A stretch of 64,000 nucleotides of DNA from Bosea beijingensis (GTDB taxonomy: Bacteria; Pseudomonadota; Alphaproteobacteria; Rhizobiales; Beijerinckiaceae), in the NCBI RefSeq assembly GCF_030758975.1, contig NZ_CP132359.1, forward strand, positions 2,248,811 through 2,312,810. The letters run 5' to 3'. Below the pieces are notes generated by a model, which saw only the letters and a list, made by a program, of their open reading frames with translations, did no database searches and was not told the origin of the DNA. Of the stretch, positions 26,089-36,481 are shown piece after piece; positions within the stretch are counted from its first letter, which is position 1, and every line of letters begins with the position of its first letter. The position numbers and the translations under genes are program-made.

Positions 26089-26119
26089 AGCTCGTGCTCG
26101 AAACTCAGCGATCGGTTGT

Positions 26120-29059
26120 CTAAGCCGCCTCGGTCGTCGCCGCCGCCGCTGCGCCCATCAGGCGCCGCGCTTCCGCCGCCGTCATCGGCTGGCCGAAGAT
26201 GTAGCCCTGCGCGTACTGGCAGCCGAGCTGGTAGAGCTCGATCGCATCCGACTCGCTCTCCGCGCCCTCGGCGACGACATCCATGTGGAGGTCGGCAGCG
26301 AGCTGCACGATCGAACGCAGGATCACCGGCGGGCGGCCATTGCCCATCTGGCGCACGAAGCTCTGGTCGATCTTGATCGTATCGAACGGGAAGCGCTGCA
26401 GATAGGACAGCGACGAATAGCCCGTGCCGAAATCGTCGAGCGAAAGGCCGGCGCCGAGATCGCGGATGCGCTGCAGCATCTGCGCGGCATATTCCGGGTT
26501 CTCCATCACGAGGCTCTCAGTGATCTCGAGCTTGAGCGTGCCCGGCAGCACGCGCCGGCGCCCGAGCACGGTCTTCACGTCGTGCAGCAGGTCGTGGCGC
26601 AGCAATTGCCGGCTGGAGACGTTGACGCTGGCGAAGATCGGCGGGTCGACTTCCAGCGCTGCCTGCCAAGCCTCCAGCTCGCGTGCCGTCTTGTCCATGA
26701 CATAGACGCCGAGATCGACGATCAGCCCGGTCTCCTCGGCGATGGCGAGGAAGTCCTGCGGCATCAGGCGGCCTTCGCGCGGATGGTCCCAGCGCACCAG
26801 CGCCTCGAAGCCGGCGATGGTGCGGTCCTCCAGCCGGACGATCGGCTGGTACATGACCTGAATCTCGTTGCGCTCGATCGCGCGGCGCAGGTCGCTTTCA
26901 AGAGCGAGGCGGTCGTTGCGGTCGGTCCGCATCGCCGGCACGAAGACCTCGATCTTGTTGCCGCCCTGGCGCTTGGCATGGGCCATGGCGAGCTCGGCAT
27001 TCTTCAGCGCGTCTTCCTTGCGCGAGGCCGGCGCCGGGTCGAACAGGGCGAGCCCGATCGAGGGCGTCAGCACGATCTCGCGCTCGGCATAGGTGATCGG
27101 CGTCGAGACGGCGCGGCGCACCAGCTCGGCCAGCGCCAGGATGCGCTCGGGGTCGCGCTCGGAGACGAGGATCATCGCGAAGGTGTCGCCGCCGATGCGG
27201 GCGAGCGTGTCCTGTGCCCTGAGCAGGCGTCCCAGGCGCCGCGCCAGCGTCAGCAGGATCGAATCGCCGGCCGAGAAGCCGACCGATTCGTTGACCTGCT
27301 TGAAGCGGTCGACATCGATGACGAGCACGGTCGGGCGGATATTGTCGTCGGCGCGGGTGAAGCCGAAGATCGCGCCGAGCCGGTCCTGGAACAGCTTGCG
27401 ATTGGGCAGGCCGGTCAGGTTGTCGTGGACGGCGTCGTGCAGCAGGCGCTCCTGCGCGGTGCGCTGCTCGGTGACGTCGGCGAGCGTGCCGATGACGCGG
27501 ATGACTTCGCCGTCCGAGCCGATCACCGGACGCGCCTTGACGTTGATCCAGTGATAGGCGCCGCTGGCGGCGCGCAGGCGCAGGTCGAGATTGAGCTTGC
27601 CGCGGCGCTGCTCCAGCACGGCATCGAGCGTGACGCGATAGCGATCGCGGTCGGCGACATGCATGTGCTCCAGCCAACGCGCGGCCGAGCCTTCGAGCGA
27701 GCCTTTGGGCAGGCCGAGCAGCGTCTCGATCTGCGGGGAGACGAAGACCTTGTCGGAAGAGACATCCCAGTCGAAGACGAGATCGCCCGAGCCCGACAGC
27801 GCGAGCGCCCGGCGCTCCGTATCCGAGACCAGCCCCTGCGAGATCGCACCGCCCGCGAAGGCATGCTGGATCACGGTGAAGCCGATCAGCAGCACGATCA
27901 GGACAAGGCCGCCGAGCAGGGCAGGCGCGACCAGATCGCGCTGGAACTGCCCGGTCACGGTGAAGCTCGCGGCGGTGACCCAGACGGCGAGCAGGAACCA
28001 GGTCGGGATCAGCATCACCGCGCGCTCGTAGCCATGCGTGGCGAGATGCACGACGAGGATGAAGCCGATCGCCGCGACCGCCGCGATCGAGATGCGAGCG
28101 ATGCCGGATGCCATCGGCGCGTCGAAGACCGCAAGCCCGATCAGCCCGGCGAGGCCGAGGATCCAGAGCGCGGTGACATGGCCGTAGCGCACATGCCAGC
28201 GCGACAGGTTGAGATAGGCGAAGAGGAAGACGAGCAGCGTCGCGGCGAGCACGACCTCGGCGCCGGCCCGGTAGATTCGCTCGATCGCGGGCGTCAGCGG
28301 GAACAGTCGCTGGAAGAAGCCGAAATCGAGGCCGGCATAGGCCAGCACCGCCCAGGCGAGCGCCGCGGCGGCCGGGAAGATCACCGCGCCCTTGACCACG
28401 AAGATAATGGTCAGGAAGAGCGCCAGCAGGCCGGCGATGCCGATGATGATGCCCTTGTAGAGCGTCAGGCCGTTGGTCTTTTGCCGATAGGCTTCGGATT
28501 CGTAGAGGTAGAGCTGCGGCAGGTTCGGCGACTTGAGCTCGGCGACGAAGGTTACGGTCGTGCCGGGGTCGAGCGTGATCAGGAAGACGTCGGCATCGGG
28601 GCTGGCTTCGCGGTCGGGCGCGAGGCCTTGGCTCGCCGTCACCGCCTCGATGCGCTTGTCGCCGAGATCGGGCCAGATCACGCCGGAGCCGATCAGCCGG
28701 TGGAAGGGCGCGACCAGCAAACGGTCGATCTGCTCGTCGGAATCATTGGTGAGCGCGAAGACGATCCAGTCCGGGCGTGCTCCGGCCTCACGCGCCTTGA
28801 CGGCGATGCGCCTGACGATGCCGTCCGGCCCCGGCGCGGTCGAGATCTGGATGACGTCGCCGTCCGACTTGTTGCGCTCGACGACATTGGTCAGGTCGAT
28901 GACGGGTGCGTCGACTGGGACGCGTACCGGCTCGACGGCCTGGGCCGGGAGGGCGGCCGCGCAGAACCACAGGACAAGGCCGGCCAGGGCGAGGCCGACC
29001 CGGAAGATGCGCTCGGAAATGGACAAGCTGTGCTCGGCTATCAGGCGGGAAGCGATCAT
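26120..29059 (-). CDS. Membrane c-di-GMP protein: 7TM, PAS, GGDTF (degenerate) and EAL domains
   Basis: About 979 residues. After a signal-like N-terminus comes a periplasmic sensory part (about 40-200), several membrane helices (about 205-420, 7TMR-DISM-like), a PAS fold with PAC (about 440-550), a GGDEF-like domain (about 560-725) and an EAL domain (about 735-985). The diguanylate cyclase motif reads ARIGGDTF, so the catalytic Glu is replaced by Thr, while the RxxD inhibitory site (RAQD) is kept. The EAL domain has [44 protein letters not shown] and the Gln in [10 protein letters not shown], so phosphodiesterase activity is likely. ATG at 29059 gives the signal-like start; a GTG at 29140 overlapping the upstream stop (GTGA) is the alternative. 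Confidence 0.92.
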   Translation of the reverse strand: MIASRLIAEHSLSISERIFRVGLALAGLVLWFCAAALPAQAVEPVRVPVDAPVIDLTNVVERNKSDGDVIQISTAPGPDGIVRRIAVKAREAGARPDWIVFALTNDSDEQIDRLLVAPFHRLIGSGVIWPDLGDKRIEAVTASQGLAPDREASPDADVFLITLDPGTTVTFVAELKSPNLPQLYLYESEAYRQKTNGLTLYKGIIIGIAGLLALFLTIIFVVKGAVIFPAAAALAWAVLAYAGLDFGFFQRLFPLTPAIERIYRAGAEVVLAATLLVFLFAYLNLSRWHVRYGHVTALWILGLAGLIGLAVFDAPMASGIARISIAAVAAIGFILVVHLATHGYERAVMLIPTWFLLAVWVTAASFTVTGQFQRDLVAPALLGGLVLIVLLIGFTVIQHAFAGGAISQGLVSDTERRALALSGSGDLVFDWDVSSDKVFVSPQIETLLGLPKGSLEGSAARWLEHMHVADRDRYRVTLDAVLEQRRGKLNLDLRLRAASGAYHWINVKARPVIGSDGEVIRVIGTLADVTEQRTAQERLLHDAVHDNLTGLPNRKLFQDRLGAIFGFTRADDNIRPTVLVIDVDRFKQVNESVGFSAGDSILLTLARRLGRLLRAQDTLARIGGDTFAMILVSERDPERILALAELVRRAVSTPITYAEREIVLTPSIGLALFDPAPASRKEDALKNAELAMAHAKRQGGNKIEVFVPAMRTDRNDRLALESDLRRAIERNEIQVMYQPIVRLEDRTIAGFEALVRWDHPREGRLMPQDFLAIAEETGLIVDLGVYVMDKTARELEAWQAALEVDPPIFASVNVSSRQLLRHDLLHDVKTVLGRRRVLPGTLKLEITESLVMENPEYAAQMLQRIRDLGAGLSLDDFGTGYSSLSYLQRFPFDTIKIDQSFVRQMGNGRPPVILRSIVQLAADLHMDVVAEGAESESDAIELYQLGCQYAQGYIFGQPMTAAEARRLMGAAAAATTEAA

Positions 29060-29136
29060 TCGAAGTTTAACGAAAAGCCCTATCGGCCGCTCATGGCAAG
29101 GGCAAGGCGGAGCGGGCCTGTGATCAACCGCCGCAG

Positions 29137-29736
29137 TCACGGCCTGTTTCCTGGCAAGCTGTCGGTGGAAAGCGCGGCATAGAGCAGGTGATCGGCCCAG
29201 TTGCCGTTGATCTTGAGATAGGCCCGCGCCAGCCCCTCATGCTGGAAGCCGACACGCTCCAGCAGGCGCCGCGACGGCTCGTTGTTGGGCAGGCAGGCGG
29301 CCTCGACGCGGTGCAGGGCGAGATCGGAGAAGGCGAAGCGCACGGCGCCGCGCACGGCCTCCGTCATATGGCCCTTGCCGGCATGGCGCCGACCCATCCA
29401 GTAGCCGAGCGTGCAGGCCTGCGCGACGCCGCGCCGGATCAGCCCGAGGGTGAGGCCGCCGATCAGGGTTTCCGTGCCCGTCTCGAAGATGAAGAGCGAA
29501 TAGGCCTCGTCGGTCGAGATCTCGCGGGCGGCGCGCTTGGCACGCAGGCGGAACGAGGTGCGGGTCAGGTCGTCCTCGTTCCAGGTCGGCTCCCAGGGCG
29601 TCAGGAACTCGCGGCTTTCCATGCGCAGCACGGCCCAGGCCGTATGGTCGCTGGCCTGGGGTGAGCGCAGATAGAGATTCGGCGTCCGGATCAGCGGGCG
29701 GCTCGGCGGCTCGCTCGGGAAACGGAAGAGCGCCAT
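29137..29736 (-). CDS. RimJ/RimL-type GNAT N-acetyltransferase
   Basis: A 199-residue GNAT of the ribosomal-protein-alanine acetyltransferase type. It has [18 protein letters not shown] and FLTPWEPTW (typical RimJ start), then [27 protein letters not shown] with the acetyl-CoA loop, and [25 protein letters not shown]. The substrate could be the N-terminus of S5 (RimJ) or another protein. Probably cotranscribed with the M16 peptidase upstream (6-bp gap). Confidence 0.92.
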   Translation of the reverse strand: MALFRFPSEPPSRPLIRTPNLYLRSPQASDHTAWAVLRMESREFLTPWEPTWNEDDLTRTSFRLRAKRAAREISTDEAYSLFIFETGTETLIGGLTLGLIRRGVAQACTLGYWMGRRHAGKGHMTEAVRGAVRFAFSDLALHRVEAACLPNNEPSRRLLERVGFQHEGLARAYLKINGNWADHLLYAALSTDSLPGNRP

Positions 29737-29742
29737 CGCCGG

Positions 29743-31083
29743 TCAGTCCGCCGCCCGGGCCGCGTGGCGCAGGCGCTTGGCCGGCGGCAGCCCATGGGTC
29801 GGGCCCACCGCCGCGATCGTCGGCTGGTGCCCGAGCAGCGAGCGGCCGGCGGCGCGCACGTCGTCGAGCGTCACCGCATCGAGCCGGGCGGCCAGTTCCT
29901 CGCGAGGGATCGCCCGATTGAACAGCAGCACCTGCCGCGCCATCTGCTCCAGCTTGCCGCCGGGGCTTTCGAGCGACGCCAGCAGCCCGACCTTCATCTG
30001 GGCGCGGGCGCGGGCGACTTCCGCTTCGCTCACATCCTCCGCAGCCTGGCGCAGGCAGCCGAGTGCGACCTCGATCAGTTCGCCCGCATCCTCCGGCGCC
30101 GTGCCGGCCCCGATGCCGAAGACGCCGCAATCGGAGAAGGGCCAGTGGAAAGCGTCGATCGCATAAGCGAGGCCGCGCTGCTCGCGCACCTCCTGGAACA
30201 GGCGCGACGACAGGCCGCCGCCGAGAACCGAGGCGAAGATCTGCAGCGCGTAATGCTGGCCGCCCTTGAACGGCAGGCCGGGCAGGCCGAGCACGAGATG
30301 GACCTGTTCCTCGTCGCTGCCGATGCGGGCTTCGCCGCCGCGATATTCACCGCCCTCGCGGGGGAGCGGTGTGGCGGGTATCGGGGGCAGATTCGACAGA
30401 TGCTCCCTGGCCAGCGCCACGAGCTCGTCATGGTCGACGGCGCCTGAAGCCGCGAGCACCATGTTGCCGGCATGGTAGTTGCGGGCGAGATAGGCGCGGA
30501 TCGCATCGGGCGTGAAGCCCTTCACCGTCTTGGCTGTGCCCAGGATCGGTCGGCCGATCGGCTGGTCAGGGAAGGCGGCCTGCAGGAAGCGGTCATAGAC
30601 GAGATCGTCCGGCGTATCCTGAACGGCCGAGATCTCCTGCAGGATCACACCCTTCTCGCGCTTCAGCTCCTCCTCCGTCAGGGACGGCGAGGTGATGATG
30701 TCGGCGAGGATATCGACGGCGAGGCCGAGATCCGAGCCGAGCACGCGGGCGGTGTAGCAGGTGTACTCGACGGAGGTTGCGGCATTGAGATCGCCGCCGA
30801 CGCTCTCGATCTCTTCGGCGATCTGGAGGGCGCTGCGCCGCGCCGTGCCCTTGAACGCCATGTGCTCGAGCAGATGCGCGAGGCCATGCTCGTTCGGCAA
30901 TTCGTCGCGCGCGCCAGCGCCGATCCAGATGCCGAGCGAGACGGTCGCGGCATGGTCCATGCGCTGCGAGACGACCCGCAGGCCCGAGGGCAGGGCGGTC
31001 AGCGCAACATCGGGGTCGTGTCGACCCTCGGCCCGGGCAGGCGCGGCCAACTCATGCTCCTCGACCGGCGGGGTCGCGCTCAC
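29743..31083 (-). CDS. M16-family zinc peptidase (processing-peptidase-like)
   Basis: A 446-residue metalloprotease related to the mitochondrial processing peptidase beta subunit. The inverted zinc motif is HGLAHLLEHMAFKGT (H-x-x-E-H) near residue 65, and the downstream Glu lies in SVEYTCY. The C-terminal half has the second inactive M16 fold. A GTG start (31081-31083) overlaps the thrC stop (GTGA). The cellular substrate is unknown. Confidence 0.95.
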   Translation of the reverse strand: MSATPPVEEHELAAPARAEGRHDPDVALTALPSGLRVVSQRMDHAATVSLGIWIGAGARDELPNEHGLAHLLEHMAFKGTARRSALQIAEEIESVGGDLNAATSVEYTCYTARVLGSDLGLAVDILADIITSPSLTEEELKREKGVILQEISAVQDTPDDLVYDRFLQAAFPDQPIGRPILGTAKTVKGFTPDAIRAYLARNYHAGNMVLAASGAVDHDELVALAREHLSNLPPIPATPLPREGGEYRGGEARIGSDEEQVHLVLGLPGLPFKGGQHYALQIFASVLGGGLSSRLFQEVREQRGLAYAIDAFHWPFSDCGVFGIGAGTAPEDAGELIEVALGCLRQAAEDVSEAEVARARAQMKVGLLASLESPGGKLEQMARQVLLFNRAIPREELAARLDAVTLDDVRAAGRSLLGHQPTIAAVGPTHGLPPAKRLRHAARAAD

Positions 31084-32495
31084 GCTGCCGCCCCGCGCAC
31101 GGCCCGCGCATGCTTGCGCACGAAGGCCTCGATCTTGCCGAGATCGTTCGGCAGCAGCGTCACGCGCTCCTTGCGCTCCATCAGGTCGGCGAGATGGGCG
31201 GGAAGCGCCGGCTCGACCCCGCTCGCCGCCTTCACTGCCGCCGGGAACTTCGCGGGATGGGCCGTGCCGAGCACGATCATCGGCGTGGCCGGGTCGCGCT
31301 TCAGCGCCTGGCGCGCCGCGCCAACGCCGATCGCGGTATGCGGATCGAGCAGATAGCCGGCCTCGGTCCAGCTCTTCCTGATCTCGCTGGCGATCTCGCC
31401 TTCGCTTTGAGAGGCCGCGTCGAACTCATTGCGGATGCGCTGGAGCGCTTCGCCCGCGATCTCGAAGCGACCGGATTGCTGCAAGGACTGCATCAGCCGG
31501 CGCACGGCAGCGCCGTCTCGGCCATGCGCCTCGAACAGCAGGCGCTCGAAATTCGAGGAGATCTGGATGTCCATCGATGGCGAGGTCGTCGCCTGGACGC
31601 CGCGCATCTCATAGGCGCCCGTCTCCAGCGTGCGCGCCAGGATGTCGTTGCTGTTCGTCGCGATGCCCAGCCGTTCGATCGGCAGGCCCATCTGCTTGGC
31701 GACCCAGCCGGCGAGGATATCGCCGAAATTGCCGGTCGGGACCGTGAAGGAGACCTTGCGACCCGGCCCGCCCAGCGAGACGGCCGCCGTGAAATAATAG
31801 ACGACCTGCGCGGCGATGCGCGCCCAGTTGATCGAATTGACGCCCGACAAGCCAATCTCGTCGCGGAAGGCGTGATGGTTGAACATTGCCTTCACGAGGT
31901 TCTGGCAGTCGTCGAAGGTGCCCTCGACCGCGATGGCATGGACGTTGTCGGCATCGACCGTGGTCATCTGCCGGCGCTGCACATCCGAGACGCGGCCCTG
32001 CGGGTAGAGGATGAAGACGTCGACGCTCTTCAGCCCTTTGAATGCGTCGATCGCCGCGCCGCCCGTGTCGCCCGAGGTTGCGCCGACGATGGTGGCGCGC
32101 CGGCCACGCTGGCCGAGCACATGGTCCATCAGGCGCCCGAGCAACTGCATCGCCACGTCCTTGAAGGCGAGCGTCGGGCCGTGGAACAGCTCCAGCACGA
32201 AGAGATTGTCGCCGATCTGCGTCAGCGGGCAGACGGCCGGATGACGGAAGCCGGCATAGGCCTGCTGGATCATGCCGGAAAGCGCGCCGCTCTCGATGTC
32301 GCCATCGCTCAGCGCACCAAGCACGCGCTCGGCCACCGCCGTATAGGGTTTCCCTGCGAAACCGGCGATCTCCGTGGCGGAGAGTTTGGGCCAGCTCTGC
32401 GGCAGGTAAAGTCCGCCGTCGCGGGCGAGCCCGGTCAGCAATGCGTCGGAAAAGCTCAGCGCCGGGGCTTCACCCCGGGTGGAAACATGCAGCAC
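31080..32495 (-). CDS. thrC: Threonine synthase
   Basis: PLP enzyme that converts O-phosphohomoserine to threonine. The 471 residues have the family start MLHVSTRGEAPALSFSDALL (GTG at 32495) and LELFHGPTLAFKDVAMQLLG with the PLP lysine in AFKD. GATSGDTGGAAIDAFKGL binds the phosphate. It supplies the pathway with thrB at 19838; the two are in different operons and on opposite strands. Confidence 0.96.
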   Translation of the reverse strand: MLHVSTRGEAPALSFSDALLTGLARDGGLYLPQSWPKLSATEIAGFAGKPYTAVAERVLGALSDGDIESGALSGMIQQAYAGFRHPAVCPLTQIGDNLFVLELFHGPTLAFKDVAMQLLGRLMDHVLGQRGRRATIVGATSGDTGGAAIDAFKGLKSVDVFILYPQGRVSDVQRRQMTTVDADNVHAIAVEGTFDDCQNLVKAMFNHHAFRDEIGLSGVNSINWARIAAQVVYYFTAAVSLGGPGRKVSFTVPTGNFGDILAGWVAKQMGLPIERLGIATNSNDILARTLETGAYEMRGVQATTSPSMDIQISSNFERLLFEAHGRDGAAVRRLMQSLQQSGRFEIAGEALQRIRNEFDAASQSEGEIASEIRKSWTEAGYLLDPHTAIGVGAARQALKRDPATPMIVLGTAHPAKFPAAVKAASGVEPALPAHLADLMERKERVTLLPNDLGKIEAFVRKHARAVRGAAA

Positions 32496-32566
32496 GATCT
32501 TGGCCTCGGTGATCTCAGCCTGATGCTATAGGCCCCTCCGGCGCATTCGGCAAAACCGTTGCGCGG

Positions 32567-33334
32567 TCAGCCTGTCGTCGTGTTCCTGCGGGTCTGCCAG
32601 ACCCAGGCCGCGAACACCCCGAGCAATGTCAGCGCCAGCCCGAACCAGGTCAGCGCATATTGCAGGTGGTTGTTAGGAATCCGTCCGATCAGTTCGCGCA
32701 CATCGACGCCGGCCGGTGGGGTCATGCCGTCGCCATCGCGGGCCGCTTCCAGGTAGAATGGCGCCGGCGGCTGGCCGAGCGAGGCTGCGATCGCGGCGGG
32801 ATCGCGCGTGTAGAACTCGCGGATCGCCGGCAGGTCCTGTGGCGTGAAGCTGTTGCGGGCTTCCGGCGCCCGCAGGAAGCCTGTGATGGTATCGGGGCCG
32901 CTGGCCGGCCCGATCTGGCCGAGCCGGCCTTCCGGCACGAAGCCGCGATTGACCAGAACGATGCCGCCATCCTCCAGCTTGAACGCCTGGAAGATCCAGC
33001 GCCCGAATCCGGAGAGCTGCCGGCTGCCGGGCGGTCCGGCGGCGATGGTCGTGCGCACCCCGGCGATGCGGTCGTCGATATAGCTGCCCCTGGCGGCGAC
33101 ATGGGTCAGGTCGAGGGCGGCCGGGTCGAGCTTCGTCCAGTCGGCGCGCGGCGGCATCGGCGCCGGAGTCCCCGCAGCCTCCCGCTGCAGGCGCTCGATA
33201 TAGGCGTGCTTCGTGCCCATGCGCTCGAGCTGCCACGCCCCGAGCATGCACAGCACCAGGGTGGCGACGATGGTCAGCAGCGTCGGCAGCAGCAGGCCGG
33301 GCTTGCGGGGGGCGGGGGTCGACACGGCGGTCAC
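32567..33334 (-). CDS. SURF1-family cytochrome oxidase biogenesis protein
   Basis: A 255-residue membrane protein with one helix at each end (LLPTLLTIVATLVLCMLGAWQ at the start and LQYALTWFGLALTLLGVFAAW at the end) and a periplasmic loop. Family motifs are ERMGTKHAYIERLQREA and ILVNRGFVP-like (GIVLVNRGFVPEGRL). SURF1 helps to insert heme a into oxidase subunit I. The GTG start overlaps the DUF983 stop by four bases. Its place at the end of the oxidase cluster agrees with this role. Confidence 0.93.
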   Translation of the reverse strand: MTAVSTPAPRKPGLLLPTLLTIVATLVLCMLGAWQLERMGTKHAYIERLQREAAGTPAPMPPRADWTKLDPAALDLTHVAARGSYIDDRIAGVRTTIAAGPPGSRQLSGFGRWIFQAFKLEDGGIVLVNRGFVPEGRLGQIGPASGPDTITGFLRAPEARNSFTPQDLPAIREFYTRDPAAIAASLGQPPAPFYLEAARDGDGMTPPAGVDVRELIGRIPNNHLQYALTWFGLALTLLGVFAAWVWQTRRNTTTG

Positions 33335-33705
33335 GGTGCGCGAATGCCTTCTTCGGCCTTGTGGGCAAATTGCAGCGCAACCGCCAGACCCTTCATCGGC
33401 CGGAGCAGGCCTAGGCAGAGCACGACGGCGAGCGGCAGCCAGATCATGAGATGCAGCCAGATCGGCGGCTCGTAGGCGATTTCGACATAGAGCGCCGCGC
33501 CCAGCACGACGAATCCGGCGATCAGCATGATGAAAACGGCCGGGCCATCGGCCGAGTCGGCGAATTTGTAGTCGAGCCCGCAGGCATTGCAGCTCGGCCT
33601 TAGCTTGAGGAAGCCGTCGAACAGGGCCCCCTCGCCGCAGCGCGGGCAGCGTCCTGCGAGCCCTGTCGAATAGGGAGAGGGGAGGGTAGTTTCAGGAACG
33701 GCCAT
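33331..33705 (-). CDS. DUF983 membrane protein with zinc-ribbon motif
   Basis: A 124-residue protein. The N-terminus has two CxxC pairs (GRCPRCGEGALF and PSCNACGLDY), a likely zinc ribbon, followed by two hydrophobic helices (VFIMLIAGFVVLGAALYVEI and LMIWLPLAVVLCLGLLRPM). DUF983 commonly accompanies the cta oxidase cluster in alphaproteobacteria; the function is unknown. ATG at 33703-33705 with GGGAGG upstream was preferred to an in-frame start at 33723. Confidence 0.92.
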   Translation of the reverse strand: MAVPETTLPSPYSTGLAGRCPRCGEGALFDGFLKLRPSCNACGLDYKFADSADGPAVFIMLIAGFVVLGAALYVEIAYEPPIWLHLMIWLPLAVVLCLGLLRPMKGLAVALQFAHKAEEGIRAP

Positions 33706-33785
33706 CGCAGCCTCCCAGAGCATAGGCCCGAAACGTGGAATGCGGTCTTCGGAAAAGCCGATGCGAAATCAAAGGGTACAAGTAG

Positions 33786-33810
33786 GAAAGGCGGCCTGCG
33801 GCCGCCTTTC
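33786..33810 (-). terminator. Hairpin after the oxidase subunit III gene
   Basis: GAAAGGCGGC-CTGCG-GCCGCCTTTC is a perfect 10-bp stem with a 5-base loop in the gap between ctaE and the DUF983 gene. Only a short T-run closes the minus-strand stem (CTTTCC), so it may attenuate rather than stop transcription. Confidence 0.5.
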
Positions 33811-33846
33811 TGAGATTGACCGCGAGACGCGGTGGCGGGTGCGGGA

Positions 33847-34701
33847 TCAGGCGGCCGGCACGCCGCCGCCCCAGACATAGATCGCGGCGAACAGGAACAG
33901 CCAGACCACGTCGACGAAATGCCAGTACCAGGCGGCGAACTCGAAGCCGAGATGCTGCTCCGGCTTGAAGTGGCCGAGATAGGCCCGGTACAGGCAGATC
34001 GCCAGGAAGATCGTGCCGATAATGACGTGGAAGCCGTGGAAGCCCGTCGCCATGAAGAAGGTGGCGCCGTAGATGTTGCCCTTGAAGGCGAAGGTGGCGT
34101 GGACGTACTCGTAGCCCTGCGTGATCGTGAACAGCACGCCGAGGATGACGGTCAGCCACAGTGCTTGCTTCAGGCCGGCGCGATCGTTGTTGAGCAGCGC
34201 GTAGTGCGCCCAGGTCACGGTCGTGCCCGAGGTCAGCAGGATCAGCGTGTTGAGCAGCGGCAGATGCCAGGGATCGAAGGTCTCGATGCCCTTCGGTGGC
34301 CAGCTACCACCGGTGAAATCGTAGCGGAGATAGTTGATCTGCTCGCCGGAGAACAGGCTGGCGTCGAAATAGGCCCAGAACCAGGCGACGAAGAACATCA
34401 CCTCGGAGGCGATGAACATGATCATGCCGTAGCGGTGATGGATCTGGACGACGCGGGTGTGATGGCCCTCGCGTTCGGCCTCGCGAATCACGTCCATCCA
34501 CCAGGCGAGCATGGTGTAGAGCACGCCGAGCAGGCCGACGCCGAAGACCAGCGGGCCGATATGCATGCCGCCGACCGGCAGCGCCTTCATCCACATCACC
34601 GCGCCGATCGCCATGATCGTCGCGCTGGCCGCGCCGACGAGCGGCCACGGGCTCGGATCGACGAGGTGGTAGTCGTGGTGCTTCGTATGGGCCCCGGCCA
34701 T
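33847..34701 (-). CDS. ctaE: Cytochrome c oxidase subunit III
   Basis: Membrane subunit III (CoxC) of the aa3 oxidase, 284 residues, with seven predicted helices. Family motifs are FLFGVLGVLY-like (GVGLLGVLYTMLAWW), SEVMFFVAWFWAYFDASLF (with the conserved Glu of helix III), and the C-terminal WYWHFVDVVWLFLFAAIYVWG. It stabilises proton uptake to subunit I. Preceded by ctaG at a 54-bp gap. Confidence 0.96.
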   Translation of the reverse strand: MAGAHTKHHDYHLVDPSPWPLVGAASATIMAIGAVMWMKALPVGGMHIGPLVFGVGLLGVLYTMLAWWMDVIREAEREGHHTRVVQIHHRYGMIMFIASEVMFFVAWFWAYFDASLFSGEQINYLRYDFTGGSWPPKGIETFDPWHLPLLNTLILLTSGTTVTWAHYALLNNDRAGLKQALWLTVILGVLFTITQGYEYVHATFAFKGNIYGATFFMATGFHGFHVIIGTIFLAICLYRAYLGHFKPEQHLGFEFAAWYWHFVDVVWLFLFAAIYVWGGGVPAA

Positions 34702-34755
34702 CGTGTTCAGTCTCCGCGTACGGCGTCTTGTCCGCGCTTTTGATCTAGCGTGGTT

Positions 34756-35367
34756 CTACAGTTTCGAATTGCCCGCGTCACCCTTGACGGGGTCGCCCTT
34801 GTCCTCCGCGACGGGCTGGCCCGACTTGGAGGCGAAATAGGTGTAGGACAGCGTAATCGCGTGAACCCCGTCGAGCTCGCGGTTTTGGGCGATTTCGGGG
34901 TCGATATAGAATACCACAGGCGCCGTGAAGCTCTCGCCGGGCTTCAGCGTGTGCTCGGTGAAGCAGAAGCACTGGATCTTGACGAAGTACGCGGCGCTCT
35001 TCTCGGGAGCGACATTGTAGCTCGCGATGCCCGTGACCGTGCGGTCCGAGCGATTCGTCATCTTGTAGAACACCGTCTGGGTCTCGCCGACCCTGGCCTT
35101 GATCTCCGGGCTTTCCGCCTCGAATTTCCAGCCGAGCCCGGGCGCGACATTGGCGTCGAAGCGCACCGCGATCGTTCGGTCGATGATCTTGTCGGCCCCG
35201 GCCGTTCCGGTCATCGGCGTGCCGCCGAAGCCGGTGACCTTGCAGAACAGGTTGTAGAGCGGCACCGCCGCGAAGGACACGCCGAGCATGCCGAAGGCGA
35301 CGCCGGCGCAGATCAGCGCGGTGCGGGCCGGATTGACTTTGCGTGATTGCGGGACAGGCGTCGTCAT
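34756..35367 (-). CDS. ctaG: Cytochrome c oxidase assembly protein CtaG (Cox11-type)
   Basis: A 203-residue protein with one N-terminal membrane helix and a periplasmic copper-binding domain. The CuB-delivery motif is KIQCFCFTEHTLKPGES (Cys-x-Cys) near residue 120, with VFYIDPEIAQNRELDGV after it. It delivers copper to subunit I. The ATG at 35365-35367 overlaps the stop of the small cluster protein by one base; a GTG three bases upstream is also possible. Confidence 0.95.
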   Translation of the reverse strand: MTTPVPQSRKVNPARTALICAGVAFGMLGVSFAAVPLYNLFCKVTGFGGTPMTGTAGADKIIDRTIAVRFDANVAPGLGWKFEAESPEIKARVGETQTVFYKMTNRSDRTVTGIASYNVAPEKSAAYFVKIQCFCFTEHTLKPGESFTAPVVFYIDPEIAQNRELDGVHAITLSYTYFASKSGQPVAEDKGDPVKGDAGNSKL

Positions 35368-35540
35368 CACAGCGGCCGGTTCAGGATCGCGGGGCCGGTC
35401 TTCACCAGCGTCACCACGAAGAAGAAGATCACGAGCCCACCGAGCACCAGCGCCAGCGCTATCGAGCGGCGGCGGCGGCGCGCCATGTCCTCGGGCGAGA
35501 ACGGGATGGACGAGGTCTGCCGCGGATTCTGGTCGCTCAT
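35367..35540 (-). CDS. Small single-helix protein of the oxidase cluster (CoxF-like)
   Basis: A 57-residue protein: [20 protein letters not shown], then a basic stretch RRRRRS, and one helix [20 protein letters not shown]. It matches in size and position the small protein between ctaB and ctaG in alphaproteobacterial oxidase clusters (sometimes called CoxF). Its start overlaps the ctaB stop (ATGA) and its stop overlaps ctaG. It is short enough to be missed by ORF filters. Role is unknown. Confidence 0.85.
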   Translation of the reverse strand: MSDQNPRQTSSIPFSPEDMARRRRRSIALALVLGGLVIFFFVVTLVKTGPAILNRPL

Positions 35541-36481
35541 CCCAGCACCTTCGGCAGAGCCCACATCAACCCGAAGCCATTCTCGACGATCAGCACGGCG
35601 AACAGCAGGAACAGGTAGAGGATCGAGAAGCCGAACAGCGACCAGCAGGCCTTGGTCGCGGCCGGTCCTTCGGTCCGCAGCCAGACCTGGATCGACAGGC
35701 CGATCATGACGAGGCCGGTCGAGACCGATACGGCGAGATAGAGCAGGCCGCCGAAGCCCATCAGCGCGGGCAGGACCGCGACCGGCGCCATGATCAGCGA
35801 ATAGAACACGATCTGCCGGCGGGTAGCAGTGGGGCCGGCGACATTCGGCATCATCGGGATGCCCGCGCGGGCATAGTCGCCGGATTTCACCAGCGCCAAC
35901 GCCCAGAAATGCGGCGGGGTCCACAGGAAGATGATCGCGCACAGCACGATGGAGTGCCAGCCGAAATCGCCGGTCACGACGGCCTCGCCGATCATCGGCG
36001 GGAAGGCGCCGGCGGCGCCGCCGATCACGATGTTCTGCGGCGTCCAGCGCTTCAGCCACATCGAATAGACGACGGCGTAGAAGAAGATGGTGAAGGCGAG
36101 CATCGCAGCCGCCAGCGCGTTCGCGACGAGACCGAGCACCAGAACCGAACCGATCGAGAGCGTCAGCCCGAAGGCCAGTGCCTCCGAAGGCAGCACGCGG
36201 CCCGACGGGATCGGGCGCTTGGCGGTGCGGCTCATCAGCGCGTCGATATCGGCGTCGTACCACATGTTGAGGCAGCCGGACGCGCCGGCACCGACGGCGA
36301 TCGCCAGCAGTGCGGCGAGGCCCAGGACGGGATGCACCGAACCCGGTGCGGTCGCCATGCCGGTCAGTGCCGTCACGATGACCAGCGACATCACGCGCGG
36401 CTTCAGCAGCGCGAAGAAATCGCGCGCTTCGCCGGAGGAGGCTGTCAGGCTCTCGGTGCGGGTCTCGAACGCAGCAGACAT
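35537..36481 (-). CDS. ctaB: Protoheme IX farnesyltransferase (heme O synthase)
   Basis: Membrane prenyltransferase that converts heme b to heme o, the precursor of heme a. The 314 residues contain [18 protein letters not shown] at helix 1, [23 protein letters not shown] (first Asp motif), and the [20 protein letters not shown] segment near residue 155. [23 protein letters not shown] marks the second loop. I chose ATG 36481 ([10 protein letters not shown]); an in-frame upstream region has no ribosome-binding site. Confidence 0.95.
   Translation of the reverse strand: MSAAFETRTESLTASSGEARDFFALLKPRVMSLVIVTALTGMATAPGSVHPVLGLAALLAIAVGAGASGCLNMWYDADIDALMSRTAKRPIPSGRVLPSEALAFGLTLSIGSVLVLGLVANALAAAMLAFTIFFYAVVYSMWLKRWTPQNIVIGGAAGAFPPMIGEAVVTGDFGWHSIVLCAIIFLWTPPHFWALALVKSGDYARAGIPMMPNVAGPTATRRQIVFYSLIMAPVAVLPALMGFGGLLYLAVSVSTGLVMIGLSIQVWLRTEGPAATKACWSLFGFSILYLFLLFAVLIVENGFGLMWALPKVLG

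Noticed and set aside
26285..29182. 965-codon open frame on the plus strand opposite the GGDTF/EAL gene
   Set aside because: Acidic Asp/Arg/Gln-rich composition without any domain, and it mirrors a clear gene. GC-rich codon bias opens long antisense frames.
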